Shown piece after piece: positions 12,889 through 23,463 of a DNA stretch of 64,000 bases. Made by a program: the position numbers and the translations under genes. The stretch's first letter is position 1; the number at the start of each line of letters is the position of its first letter. The notes below the pieces were generated by a model. The model saw only the letters and a program-made list of their open reading frames with translations. It had not been told where the DNA came from and did no database searches. This DNA is from Absidia repens (Eukaryota > Mucoromycota > Mucoromycetes > Mucorales > Cunninghamellaceae): assembly GCA_002105175.1 (NCBI GenBank), contig MCGE01000003.1, forward strand, positions 1,550,001-1,614,000, given 5' to 3'.

Positions 12889-14173
12889 ATGTCTGTACCA
12901 GGTAAAAGATCGCTTTGATAACACGCTCATCAAGATGTGCTTATTTACCTCCTACCTTTTATTTATTTGAAAACCAAAACAATAGTCGCTTTCAATGATA
13001 TTGGCAAGCCCGCCAAGGATCTTTTATCCAAGGACTACCCCATCGGTGGTGTCAAGCTCGAAGTCAAGACTACTGCTCCTAACGGTGTTGTAAGTTGAAA
13101 GAGAAGAGGGAGAAAAATGAACACGTTAGTATTTGAAATGCTCACACTACTTCGTTTCACGTAAATAGACCTTCAAGGTGAACGGTCAACGTGACAACAA
13201 GACCGGCATCATCATTGGTGACCTCGAAACCAAGTATGCTGACAAGGTCAACGGTATCTCCTTCACTGAAGCCTGGACTACCTCCAACCACCTCAACGGC
13301 AAGATTGAACTCGAAAACAACTTGGCCAGTAAGTATCTTTCTCTTTTTTTTATTTTCATTGTTATTATTGTTAAATGATCCAACTAACTCTTCTTTCTAT
13401 TATTAGAGGGTCTCAAGCTCGAATTGTTGACTTCTCTCCTCCCCTCTGCCAATGAAAAGACCGCCAAGGTCAACGCTACTTACAAGAAGCCCAACGTCCA
13501 CACTGTTGCTACTCTCGATGTCTTCAAGGTATATACTCAAAAAAACTGATTTTATTTTTATTGTTACACCACTGGTGATCTGTTATGAATCGTGTAACAC
13601 GGCCAACTCACTCATTTTTCTTTCAATGGATAACTATTATAGACCAACTTCAGCGTCAACTCTGTTGTTGGCCAACAAGGTTTCCTCGTTGGTGGTGAAG
13701 TTGCTTACAACGTCCTTGATGGAAAGGTAAGATTATATACAGCGTGGGGGAGTAAATGAAAAGGAATTCAGGATGACTAACGTGGATGATGATAACTCTT
13801 ATAGATCAGCCGTTACAATGCTGCTGCTGGCTTCAACACTGCTGAATACTCTGTTGCCGTTCATGCCACCAACAACTTGAACACCTTTGCTGCTTCTTAC
13901 TACCACAAGGTCACCTCTGACCTCGAAGCTTCCGGTAAGGCTGCCTGGGACTCCAAGGGTGCTAATGCCGTTGCTCTTGAAGTTGGTGCCAAGCTCAAGC
14001 TCGACAGCTCTGCCTTTGTCAAGGGTAAGATCTCCAACTCCGGTGTCCTCGGTGTTGCTTACACTCAAGCTCTCCGCCCTGGTGTCAAGGTTAACCTCGG
14101 TGCTGCTATTGATACTACCCGCCTCAACGAAAACGCTCACAAGATTGGTGTCGCCTTCACTTTGGAAAACTAG
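12889..14173 (+). CDS. POR1: Mitochondrial outer-membrane voltage-dependent anion channel (porin)
   Basis: Beta-barrel channel for metabolites such as ATP/ADP across the mitochondrial outer membrane. Six exons (12889-12901, 12986-13089, 13169-13328, 13407-13528, 13643-13726, 13805-14173) give 283 residues, the standard VDAC length. The start MSVPVAFNDIGKPAKDLLSK is the classic amphipathic N-terminal helix; then come alternating strands, LKLELLTSLLP, and the barrel end VKVNLGAAIDTTRLNENAHK-IGVAFTLEN, which fits the porin signature. The first exon codes just four codons plus one base. Codon choice is strongly biased to C-ending codons, as for highly expressed genes here (S29, S8, L11). Confidence 0.97.
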
Positions 14174-15149
14174 ATTAGTCATTTGATAGATTATGTTTAT
14201 TTGGAGGGGATGAAAATGAAAGAAGAAAATTAAGAGGTGGAGATATTATCCCCTTTTTTTTTGTTGAAATAAAAATCTTGTTAGACCCTTTTTTTTTGGC
14301 TGTTGTTGCTGTCTCTTTATTCTTATTATGTTCGTTGATGCTTTGTTTTTGTTCCATGACTTTGTGTTACTTCTTTATATGAAAATAAAATAAACATTGT
14401 TGGGTTCTTCTATGTTCTTGATGATTTTTGGTAGAATAGATAATGGTGAAACGATTTATTGAGAATACTGGGGAAGCGATTGTCTCGTGGTGCCCATAGG
14501 TAGTTTATAGGGTTACGAGAATGTGTATTTATTGTGGTCTAGATCATATTTGTATTCGTAAATAGGATTTGCTGTTGATCTTAGGAGGAATATGACAGTT
14601 ACGATTGATAGCAGTATGTTACGCGTTTTTATTTTTATTTTTATTTTTATATATTGAAAAGAAAATGGACCGTAAGAAAACTCAGCTATAGTAACTTTAA
14701 TTGCCCCTCGGACTCTTTTTTTCAGACCGACCCCTAAGCAACGACCGTTGGATCCCAAGGGGCTGCCCACCATAGGAGCCGTCCATCCTTTTTTTTCTCA
14801 ATCGCAGCCCACCCATGGTGCCAAATCACAGAGTCTTCCATCCCATCCCATCAAAGTCCACACTTCAGAAACCCCATGCTACCCAGTAGCTACATAATTA
14901 ATACTATTCTCAACTTTAGTTTTCAATATACCCCGCCACAATAAAATACACTGTAATAACTGTTTTTTCACACAAACACATCCATGTTTTCTTTTCTACG
15001 CACAAACTTATAGACTTGGTGGAAGAAGTCTCCATATACCTACTCCGTTCCTTTTCCATATATATATATATATATATAGACACACTTTATTTTTCTATGC
15101 ATATAATACACTTTCGATGAAGCTCATCATGTAAACGTACAACAGAGAT
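14174..15149. other. Spacer with degenerate repeat fragment
   Basis: T-rich 3' UTR of the porin gene, then at 14710-14880 a degraded version of the unit seen at 15610-15830 (shared GGGGCTGCCCACCATAG and a CCATCCCATCAAAGTCCACACTT-like end). A (TA)n run lies at about 15060-15078. No gene seen. Confidence 0.5.
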
Positions 15150-15490
15150 ACTAATTATAATAAGTGGAACATATTTATTCAGACGTAGATACGAACGATG
15201 ACAAACTATTACTAAACTAATGAGTGCTAATCTACTGTCGTTCCCAAATCCTTCATCCAAAATGAAAGCGTTTCCCCATGATGTTTGTTTTGCGTTTTTT
15301 AAAACACACCTAATTCAAGATCCTATATCACCAGTACCCCAATGAGCCTTGCCATCATATTATTTAGACTATCATGAAGGAAAAAAATAAAAAGAAAGAA
15401 AAAGAGGGGGAAAAAAATGGGGACCAAAAAAAATAGAAAGCAAAATGCGGAGCCTGAATCATCCAGCCGTTAAGAAAGGGGCAATCGCCT
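15150..15490 (-). repeat. Dispersed AATAAA repeat, copy 2 (antisense)
   Basis: Shares TATTTATTCAGACGTAGATAC, CCAAAATGAAAGCG, TTTCCCCATGATGTTTG, a purine-rich AAAGAAAGAAAAAGAGGGGG run and a GCGGAG end with the copy at 21130-21450. It lies directly left of the LTR-like block, as does the copy at 21130. Confidence 0.75.
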
Positions 15491-15609
15491 TAATTTCCAT
15501 GGTGCATAATTCGTTTTATCTTCTAGTGGAAAGGCAGTTGCAACCCCTACATAATCAAGCTCTAATCTCTCTGACGCCTTTCAAGTAAGCTATTATTTTA
15601 ACACACAAA

Positions 15610-15845
15610 AAAACCCCCATTGACGACGCGCTGAGCACGACGGCTGGACCCCAAGTGGCTGCCCACCATAGTGAGAAATGGCGGAGGCTCTAATCCCTTC
15701 ACTATTTTTTTTTTTTTTTTTCAGCACGCAAAAAAAAACCGTTGACGATGCGCTGAGCACGACGGTCGGGCCAAGTTGCTGCCCACCATAGTGCGAAATG
15801 GCGGATGCTTTAATCCTATCCCATCAAAACCCACACTTAATAAAA
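15610..15845 (+). repeat. Two tandem copies of a GAGCACGACGG / GCCCACCATAG unit
   Basis: Two units of roughly 115-125 bp, starting near 15617 and 15741, share GACGACGCGCTGAGCACGAC, TGCTGCCCACCATAGTG and GAAATGGCGGA, separated by a T-run. A single copy lies at 21505-21600, and a degraded one at 14710-14880. It sits immediately before the TGTGACACCC end of the LTR-like element in both full blocks. Confidence 0.75.
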
Positions 15846-15849
15846 AAAC

Positions 15850-16994
15850 TGTGACACCCAATAAATCGAAAGATTTTCAAAAGCTCCAGCGGAGCGCCAG
15901 AGCGTTTACTTTTTTTAAAAGAAAAAAAAGAATGGCCAGCAAAGACCTGGTTAGTTAAAATTTCCATTTCAAAACTAACGACGACAAAGTCAATAGTATA
16001 TTTTTGATCCTGTTACGGATGTACAGTAATCATTCATGAAACTGCCCATGTGATATATATTCACAGCATTAACAATTAGAAAAAGATTACTCAAGATATT
16101 TGAACGATAATATCATTTCAATCGTACGACCTTTTCTTTTATACCCTTATCCAATAACCAGCATATCATGAAAGCGTGGGCAAATTTATTCTTCCCTTCA
16201 TCAAGTTTCATCGAGCCGACGCACCACGATTAAAACTTTTCAGAGTACTGTAGAGGATCGGCCTGAGTCCGCTCCCAACAACAACAACCGCAGCAAACAA
16301 GTGACGAACAACAAACCTGCAGCCGCCTTTGCTATCTTAGTGAACAGACCTGCCGCAGCTACGCCCTTCTCATCTCGTCAACGACATCTTCTTCTCCGAC
16401 CTCGTCTACCAAATACATTCTCCGCCACACTAAATCTCGTCGACGACTCGCATACTCCGCCACTTTCATTTTAGTATAAATAGCCAGACATTTTCGAAGA
16501 AATTATTTTTTCTTTAGTTTTTTATCAAGTTTTCTCAATATTAAAAAATAAAACTTAGTACAAAGGTTCTTTTAACCACCAAATTATCTACTGTTTCTAT
16601 TGGATCATAGAAACCTCTTTTATTTTTGACTACAAGTCCTCCTTTTATTTTATTTTTACTGTGTGTTATACACTATACTTTTATTGAACCAACAAAGGTC
16701 AATACTTTTATTTTTATTTTATTTTACTTTTCCAAGTTTATTTTTTATAAACTTTCTCTACAGTTGGACTTTATCTACAAAAGTTCTGGTGCTCACTACT
16801 CTATATTCTATTTTTGTTCAAATCAGGAACAAGTTATTTCAAATTCCGTCCAAGGAACAAATTTATTTTCAAGCTCTAACAAGCAAAAACTATACTAAAG
16901 GATAACTCAAGACATCCTATTCAACCCAGAAAAACATAAAAACCTACAAAAACACTACTCTGTTACAAGCTTCTTACCCAAATTAGCCGTAACA
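15850..16994 (+). mobile_element. LTR-like element A (TGTGACACCC ... CCGTAACA)
   Basis: Begins TGTGACACCC and ends AGCCGTAACA, i.e. the TG...CA ends of retroviral-type LTRs. It has a promoter-like AGTATAAATAGCC at about 16472-16485 followed by a block nearly identical to element B (16485-16560 against 21690-21760), then TTCTGGTGCTCACTAC. Between 15903 and 16465 it carries about 560 bp not present in element B, part of which (16200-16465) is clearly richer in G+C. No gag or pol frame is present, so this is a solo LTR or LTR relic. Boundaries are by eye and no target duplication was found. Confidence 0.65.
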
Positions 16995-17136
16995 GTACTT
17001 ATCCTGCATATTTCACAACCTACAAAAAAAAAAAAAAAAAAGTATTCCAAAGTGAAATTTGCCTCGAAATTACTTAACATGGTAAAACGATATCAAACCC
17101 CGCAATAAAAAAATGTCAAAAAACCAAAAAGAAGCT

Positions 17137-17208
17137 CTCTCAGACGGGGAATTGAACCCCGGTCTCCCGCGTGACAGGCGGGGATACTAACCACTATACT
17201 ATCTAAGA
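17137..17208 (-). tRNA. tRNA-Asp (GUC)
   Basis: Read on the minus strand, 72 bases fold as a cloverleaf: acceptor TCTTAGA paired with TCTGAGA, discriminator G, D-arm with AGTGGTTAGTA, anticodon arm CCCGCCTGTCACGCGGG with anticodon GTC, and T-arm CCGGGGTTCAATTCCCCG. No intron. A T-run terminator (CTTTTTGGTTTTTT on the minus strand) follows within 20 bases. The internal A and B box sequences are intact. Confidence 0.97.
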
Positions 17209-17599
17209 GATGTTGAAAAAAAAATTGAGTGGTAATATATAAAGATAAACCATCCGTAAAACATGTGACTAATATATATTTTTCTTCCTACAGGCATTAT
17301 CGTGCTCTGTCTCCATCATAGTACTAAATGTGATTATCAAAGCCAAGAATGGGTCATCATAAATGCCAACTACCTCTACATTAAATAATATGAAGACGTT
17401 ACTGGAGAGGAATATCCTTGTATGAGAAATCATGGTGCTGTCTCTACTGAATGGTATGTGTTGTTGTAAAAAGAAAGGTATCATCATACCGGCGATGTTG
17501 ATTGGTGGAGTTTTATATGTTGAGAAAGAACCACCATGCTGATGATACTCTATGCTTGTTAAAATATGAAAAAGATATTCGCCAATCCACCCTCAGAGC
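17209..17599. other. Spacer upstream of tRNA-Asp
   Basis: AT-rich, no gene recognised. The antisense frame at 17269-17487 has no family resemblance and no intron borders that extend it. Confidence 0.4.
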
Positions 17600-17990
17600 G
17601 ACCCACTATACATATTTCAAATTCCGCTCACATGGATTTTTTTTTCTCTGTCCCTTTCTTTTTTTTTTCCCTTCAATTTTTTTTTCTTTTCATTTTCTTT
17701 TTTTTTCCCTTCAATTTTTTTTTTTTTTTTTCATCATTCAACTTCTATAGGGTTATTTTGGACGCAAAATCGTATCAGGACTAGTTTAGAACGGTTTTCA
17801 GCTCAGGGATTACAAGATTCATGGGGAAACCCTTTCATTTTGGATATAGGATCTGAAGGCACCATTAGTTCGCTTTCTGGAGCCTTCAATAGCTTAGTTT
17901 AGTGTTAGTTTGTCCATAGTATATATCTATACCTAAATAAAACGGTTCTTTTTACTTGCTTCAACGAAAAAGATACTCCATTAATCTGTC
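17600..17990 (+). repeat. Dispersed AATAAA repeat, copy 3 (sense)
   Basis: Starts CATATTTCAAATTCCGC, then TCACATGGATTT, a long pyrimidine tract, TATCAGGACTAGTTTAG, CAGGGATTACAAGATTCATG, GGGGAAACCCTTTCATTTTG, ATAGCTTAGTTTAGTG and ends with CTAAATAAAAC and TTACTTGCTTCAACGAAAAA. Matches the copies at 32820 and 55195 in order and orientation. Confidence 0.8.
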
Positions 17991-19158
17991 TCATGTTTTG
18001 TGCAATAGATCCCTTTTTACCATTATCACCGCTTTTAGGAGATTAGTGCTGATTATTGTCTGCTTCAATAAAAGATAACCTTTTGGTCATTCCCATACTT
18101 TGTAAATTACAGTATATTAGTTCCAATATTACCAGCTTTCATATCATTTAGATACCCTCATGCTACCTCCAACAGATCCCTTGTTACAATAAACCACATA
18201 CTCGAAATTTAGCATTTACCATACTCGTTAAAAAAAATATACATGACCTCGTATTATCCGTTCTTCGACCTATTGTATAGCAAGCAAGCCATTATTATGG
18301 TTACCTTGTGAGTGTCCTATCAAAAGCAAATATACTATTCCCTTGTTTATAGTGTTCATTGTTTTACTATATACGGAGAGACTTGAAGATATACATCAAC
18401 TATCGTTTAAACGACGACTAGTTCTTTTTTGACTTTTCTCTATCACTTCCATGCTTTGCCTTGTACTCTTGAGCCCCTTATTATGATTGTGCGTCACCGT
18501 ACCATTTCTCTATATCTTTGATTTCTAAAGTACGAGCATTTCCTTTACCATGTAATATGCCTCGTTTTTTATTTTACTGTATTTCATACTATTTCATTTC
18601 AAAAACATCACTACTACCCAGCTTGGCTTCTCACAATTACAATAATAATAACTATCCGTTCGCAAAAAGTCATGCGGGTGAAGAGAATTGATTGTTTCAA
18701 AGAGATTTTTATTGGAGAGACAAAATAAATATAAATAATAACTAGACTACACCTAAGAAATTCATTTGTAATAGAGAAAGCAAAAGAGAGGCAGTGTGTA
18801 TGTTCAAAAGAAGTCTACAACGAAGAGACAAATCAACAAAGCGTTTCCTATTATATTCCTCTTTCCCATCACCTTTTATTTTCATTTTCATTTTATAAAC
18901 TAGGGGTCGTACGATGCATAAAGCAACGATTACCCCTTCCAAAAATTATTTGTAGAAAAGCCGCCCCATTGGAAAAATAGAAAAACTATACTATAATACC
19001 CAGGAGGAAAAAAAAAAAAAGAAGGAAGACGTAACTAATTTTCAGGAAAAAGCTTTCCCCATAAGGTACTGTCACCTTGAATGAGACACGATGCTTATCA
19101 ACAAAGGAAAAAGCTTCCCTCATGAGCGACTAGTGTACTCCTGAGCCACAAAGCTCTC

Positions 19159-19159
<1 letters not shown>
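17991..19159. other. AT-rich spacer with repeat tail units
   Basis: Contains a further tail unit (TTCAATAAAAGATAACC near 18065) like those at 33230 and 55840. The stretch 19040-19160 has two imperfect copies of a GAAAAAGCTT(T)CCC motif and leads into the A-tract. No protein gene seen. Confidence 0.4.

Positions 19160-19220
<61 letters not shown>
19160..19220 (+). repeat. 61-base A homopolymer
   Basis: An uninterrupted run of about 61 A, the longest homopolymer in the window. It could be the tail of a retroposed sequence (19020-19159) or simple slippage; no target duplication was found. Confidence 0.8.
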
Positions 19221-19223
<3 letters not shown>

Positions 19224-19489
19224 GAGTAGAAATCCATGGAAATATAAAATGGATGAGAGGGGGGAGGTAAAAGGTGGAAATCCAATGCAATGACTATAGC
19301 TTCCTACGAGTTACATATTGTTTAAAGAAAGAAGGAAAGAAGGAAAGAAGGAAAGAAAAGGAAGCAAAAAAAGTGGGTGGGAAGAAATATTATTTATTTC
19401 AATCGTGACCGAACCTTTTTATTGGCAGCGCACTTAGAGTCCTCAGATAGGGGTTTGAAAAAATAACTTTTTCCCATTGGCATGATCCA

Positions 19490-19800
19490 CTTTTCTTTCT
19501 TCTCTCTCTCTCTTTTTTTTTTTTTTTCCTGTAGAACATTTATCTTCATTGAAGTGTGAATGAGGTAGTGGTCATCTAGGATTAGTGTTAGAACTTGAAT
19601 TAGGGACATTTTGAAAAATGCAATACAAACACCATGGGGAAACCCTTTCATTTGGATTTAACATTAGAATAGCCTTCATCTTAGTTTAGTCTTATGAAAT
19701 CGCCGTTTAGGCTTTGCTGAGTGTTAGTTGTCAAAGTTTGTGTATACATATGAATAAAATACGCTCTGTTTTATGCATCATTAGTCTCTCTCATACGTTT
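19490..19800 (+). repeat. Dispersed AATAAA repeat, copy 4 (sense, diverged)
   Basis: Shares the pyrimidine tract, GGATTAGTGTTAGAACTTGAAT, ACCATGGGGAAACCCTTTCA, CTTAGTTTAGTCTTATG and a terminal GAATAAAATACGCTC with the family. Part of the front end is missing or diverged. Confidence 0.65.
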
Positions 19801-21129
19801 GATTGTCTTGTCGAATGGGTTCTATGTGTGTAAGGGGGCGAAAGCTGGCGCGTATGTCTGTGTGTGTAGATATGTGTACCCTTAAAAAACAGGATGAGTT
19901 AAGTAGGTAACTTCATCGAGCTGCCATACTCCGTAATATGTTCAATAAATATACACAGTGTGCGAGGTGCGTACAGGCGAAAAAAAAGCGAAAAACGTTA
20001 GTGTGCTGTGTATGCAATGGATAACTTTCACCTCGTCAACCATTTGGGCTTGTGGACCAGCACCTTGGACTTACCTATGGGTGCGTAACGATGATAACGT
20101 TTTTTTTTTTTTTAATGGGTTATTGCCCATATAGTTTGGCCTTTATTTTATTCTAATGGATAAAATAACTCATTCTTTACACAGTATATTAATAAAGTGA
20201 TGGTTGTCCACCATTGCGTTTACGATAATTATCAAGAGCTTCTTTTCCCTGTTTAAATGAAATTATACGTGACAGAAAAATAATAAAATGCGATAGCGCG
20301 GGGTCTGGTAATTCGGAGGTCTCTCCAAATCCATATATGGCAACAAGATGTATCTCTAGATACCAATAAAAAAAAAGTTAGAGGTGTATCCAAAGACCTA
20401 AAAAAAAACATATACAATATGTTCACTTCAGCAAACGCTACGGTGGCTGTATGTACAGCCGAGTTTATAAATATGAACGATAGAGCAGGGATATGGCTAC
20501 GTTTCATTTTGAGTTACTTAGAACTGTGAAAATCAGCCGTTAGGTATCTGGGCAGTTAAATATATACTAGAAGGAAGAGTAAAATGCCCTATTGCGGCAG
20601 CCACATGCACATCGCACCTTAAAATTACTTGCATGGTCGGTCGAGTACGAATATGGCTATCTTTGATAGTAAATAATCTAATACTTTCAGCCAGTTCCTC
20701 GGACCTATAACGGGAAAAATGTAGTCATAGTGGGAAATTTAAAAAGCAAGTGCATAATAGACACTCAAAAAACAGTTATAATAGAGACTTTGTTCACTAT
20801 ATTATGTGTCAGAATAAGTAAAAAGGAGACATTTTTTTGAAGTATATTGGTATATACTAGTAGATATTATTAGATATTAAAACTAAAGACGGGGATTCAT
20901 TGCAACAGCGGATTTGATGAAAAGACCTACGGCAAGAAGATTGAGGGAGACTGATATGGAATTTAAAGAATAGCCAACACTAAATTAAAAGGAATACTAT
21001 AAAAAGGGTCTATGTACTGTACAGGCAGGAGAAAGTCTAGACGGATCCTTTTACTTTTACTGTAGTATAACAACATACTTTAGGGGTAATGTTAAAAAAG
21101 GCTCCATTACACAAAACAAATCATGAGTA
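19801..21129. other. Spacer without recognised gene
   Basis: No supported gene. The end (20800-21129) resembles the outer tail of the dispersed repeat, including a GGGGATTCATTGCA-like tract comparable with 5032. An antisense frame at 20253-20507 lacks family resemblance. Confidence 0.4.
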
Positions 21130-21450
21130 ACTTATGGGACATTTTCATTGACGCAAGTAAAATAGGACATGTTTTATTCAGATGTAGATACAAACTAAGC
21201 TAATGAAGGCTCCAAAGAAACTATCTAATGAAGGTTTCAGAACCTAGATCCAAAATGAAAGGGTTTTCCCATGATGTTTGCATTGCACTTTTCAAAAGGC
21301 CCCTGATTCAAGTTCTAACCACTAATTCAAGATCACTAAATCCACAGTTGAAGTTGATGTTCTGAGAAAAAAAGAAAGAAAAAAGGGGAAGAAAAAAAAA
21401 GGGCCAACAGAAAATTTAAATCCATAAGAGGCGGAGTGCGAATGGTTCAG
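21130..21450 (-). repeat. Dispersed AATAAA repeat, copy 5 (antisense)
   Basis: Best-preserved antisense copy: TTCATTGACGCAAGTAAAA, GGACATGTTTTATTCAGATG, ACAAACTAAGCTAATGAAGG, CCAAAATGAAAGGG, CCCATGATGTTTGCATTGCA, CCTGATTCAAGTTCTAAC, a purine run and GAGGCGGAGTGCGAATGG. Followed at 21505-21600 by a single GAGCACGACGG unit and then by LTR-like element B, the same order as at 15150-15850. Confidence 0.8.
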
Positions 21451-21613
21451 TCACCCTATTTTTCGACCTTCCATTTTTCACCACACACAAAAAAGAGTAT
21501 CTATTAACGACGCATTGAGCACGACGGTTTAGCCCCAAGGGGCCGCCCACCAAAGTGCGAAATGGCGGAGGCTTTAATCCTATCCCATCGAAACCAACAC
21601 TTTAACCAAAAAC

Positions 21614-22944
21614 TGTGACACCCAGTAAATCGAAAGATTTCCAAAAGCTCCAGCGAAGCGCCAGAGCGTTTATTTTAGTATAAATAGCCAGACATTTTCG
21701 AAGAAATTATTTTTTCTTTAGTTTTTTTATCTTACTTTACTCACTAGTCAAATAAAAGTTTAGTATAAAGGTTTTTTTATAACTATCAAGTTATCTCTTA
21801 TTTCTATTTTGCTATAGAAATCCACTTTATTTTATTTTCAGAGTCAGTGATACTCTTTTTTTATTTTTGTTGAACCAGCTAAGGTCAATACTTTTACTTT
21901 ATTTTATTTTACTAAGTTTTCTTTATAAAACTTCTTTTATTTCAAGTTGGACTTTATCTATAAAAGTTCTGGTGCTCACTACTTATTACCAATAACATAT
22001 CTGGTACTTTTTACTTATATTAAATAATTTATTTGGATATTTGGTACTCTCTATTTTCAAGACTACAGGTCAAGTAAATAAAAAAGGACATTTCAAATTC
22101 CGATTCAGGGGAAAAATATATTTTGGTCCTCGCTGCAAATCCGTTCACGCAAGAACAAGAATACACTGTGACGGTTGAACTCAACCTTGAGAATTGTTTG
22201 AGATGAAACAAAGATGGTTTACGGAAGCAAGATGGTTTACGGGAGTAGCGGGGTTTTCGGCAGTACTGTAGTCATGGTTTCAAGCACGATGTCTTGAACC
22301 TTAAAAATTTTAGTATAAATACCTTGAAAAAAAATATCAAAAAGAAAAAAAAATTATCTTTGAACATTTTTATCTTTGATCACTTATTTTTAAATAAATT
22401 ATAAAGGTTTTTTTAAACCTCCCAACTTGTTGGCTTCCTATTATTCCACACTTTGGAATACTTTTATTATATATTTTTGACAGCTGAGTCTGAATCTCGC
22501 TTCTCTTTATTTTTTTTGACTTGATCTAAGTCACTACTTATTTTATTGACCTTATTATTTTCATCTTTGAAAATAATACATCCTCACTTGGACTTTCAAG
22601 TATCGTCCTTTATTATCTTTAAGCCTTTGAAGCTACAATCGGTTGAACTTAATCCTAAAAAGTTCTGGTGCTCACTCTATAAAAAATAAAAACCTACAAA
22701 AACAATTTCCAGTTACGCCCTAGCAACCAAAATTAGCCGTAACAACACTTATACACTATCTATTTGGTGTAAAATACAACTTGAACTTAACTAAAAGGTT
22801 AACTTCACACCGTTTCGGCGTATAATATTTCAACAAACCGTACATATTTGGTACATCACTTTTATTTATTAACTCAAAAATACCCGTAACAAATCTAAAA
22901 AACACATCCCAGTTACTCACTGACAATTAAAAATAGCCATAACA
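21614..22944 (+). mobile_element. LTR-like element B, interrupted by a second LTR
   Basis: Begins TGTGACACCCAGTAAATCG like element A, has AGTATAAATAGCCAGACA at about 21676-21693, the same following block and TTCTGGTGCTCACTAC near 21967. It lacks the 560-bp segment of element A. At 22167-22744 it is broken by another LTR; the remaining outer part resumes at 22745 and ends AATAGCCATAACA at about 22944, some 50 bp from the tRNA-Pro gene. No coding remains. Confidence 0.6.
22167..22744 (+). mobile_element. Nested LTR-like element C
   Basis: About 578 bp from TGTGACGGTTGAAC to AGCCGTAACA, bounded on both sides by ACAC (22163-22166 and 22745-22748), a plausible 4-bp target duplication. It has its own TATA-like AGTATAAATACC at about 22312 and a TTCTGGTGCTCACT tract near 22663, so it is a related but distinct subfamily of elements A and B. 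No open frame; a solo LTR. Confidence 0.65.
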
Positions 22945-22994
22945 TAGTCAAATCGAAAAAAACCAAAAAGATAATGTCTTTACGAAGCAAAAAC

Positions 22995-23066
22995 GGGGCT
23001 TAATGGGGTTCGAACCCATGACCTCACGCACCCAAAGCGTGAATGATACCACTACACCATAAACCC
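22995..23066 (-). tRNA. tRNA-Pro (UGG)
   Basis: On the minus strand 72 bases fold as a cloverleaf: acceptor GGGTTTA with TAAGCCC, discriminator C, D-arm TGTAGTGGTA, anticodon arm CACGCTTTGGGTGCGTG with anticodon TGG, T-arm ATGGGTTCGAACCCCAT. No intron. A TTTTT terminator follows at once. Confidence 0.97.
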
Positions 23067-23463
23067 CACAATGATCAAAATTTTTGTAATAAATTCTGTA
23101 ATAAAACCAAAAGATTGGAAGCACGCCGGCAAACATTTATCCGCTATTTCATTCAATGGTTTGAGTGGTATGAACACCTTCTAACGCATTGATAGAATAT
23201 CATAGCCAAAATTAAATAGAACAGCTATGGTTATTACACTGATATGTGCCGTTTAATTTGTTAAACGCAATGTTTTATTGCTGTAATGCCTCATTACTCG
23301 ACATCATACAATGGGCCAATCACTTTCATTGATAGGCGGTGGCGGGGTATGAAACAAAATTCCCTGCCTCTTTTTTTTTTTTTTTTTTTTTTTCGACACA
23401 CAATTTTTTTTTCTTCATCATTCATTTATCTTCAACACCCTTCCTTCTAGCTCGTCGTCGGTC
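23067..23463. promoter_or_regulatory. Upstream region of TM9 gene
   Basis: Between tRNA-Pro and the TM9 gene. Contains a T-run of about 23 bases at 23371-23393 and a second pyrimidine-rich tract up to the ATG. A CCAATCACTTTC-like stretch at 23315 is the only CCAAT-type element seen. Confidence 0.4.

Noticed and set aside
13799..14182. Antisense frame of 127 residues over the VDAC last exon
   Set aside because: Shadow of strongly codon-biased VDAC coding sequence; same explanation for antisense frames at 50758-51504 (S8) and 52285-52857 (L11).
16626..16905. Open frames inside LTR-like element A as gag remnant
   Set aside because: AT-rich, no zinc knuckle or protease motif, and not conserved in element B.
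17566..17784. Poly-Phe frames that could look like membrane proteins
   Set aside because: Translation of the T-rich tract of the dispersed repeat; the same happens at 6269, 8310, 26189 and 59507.
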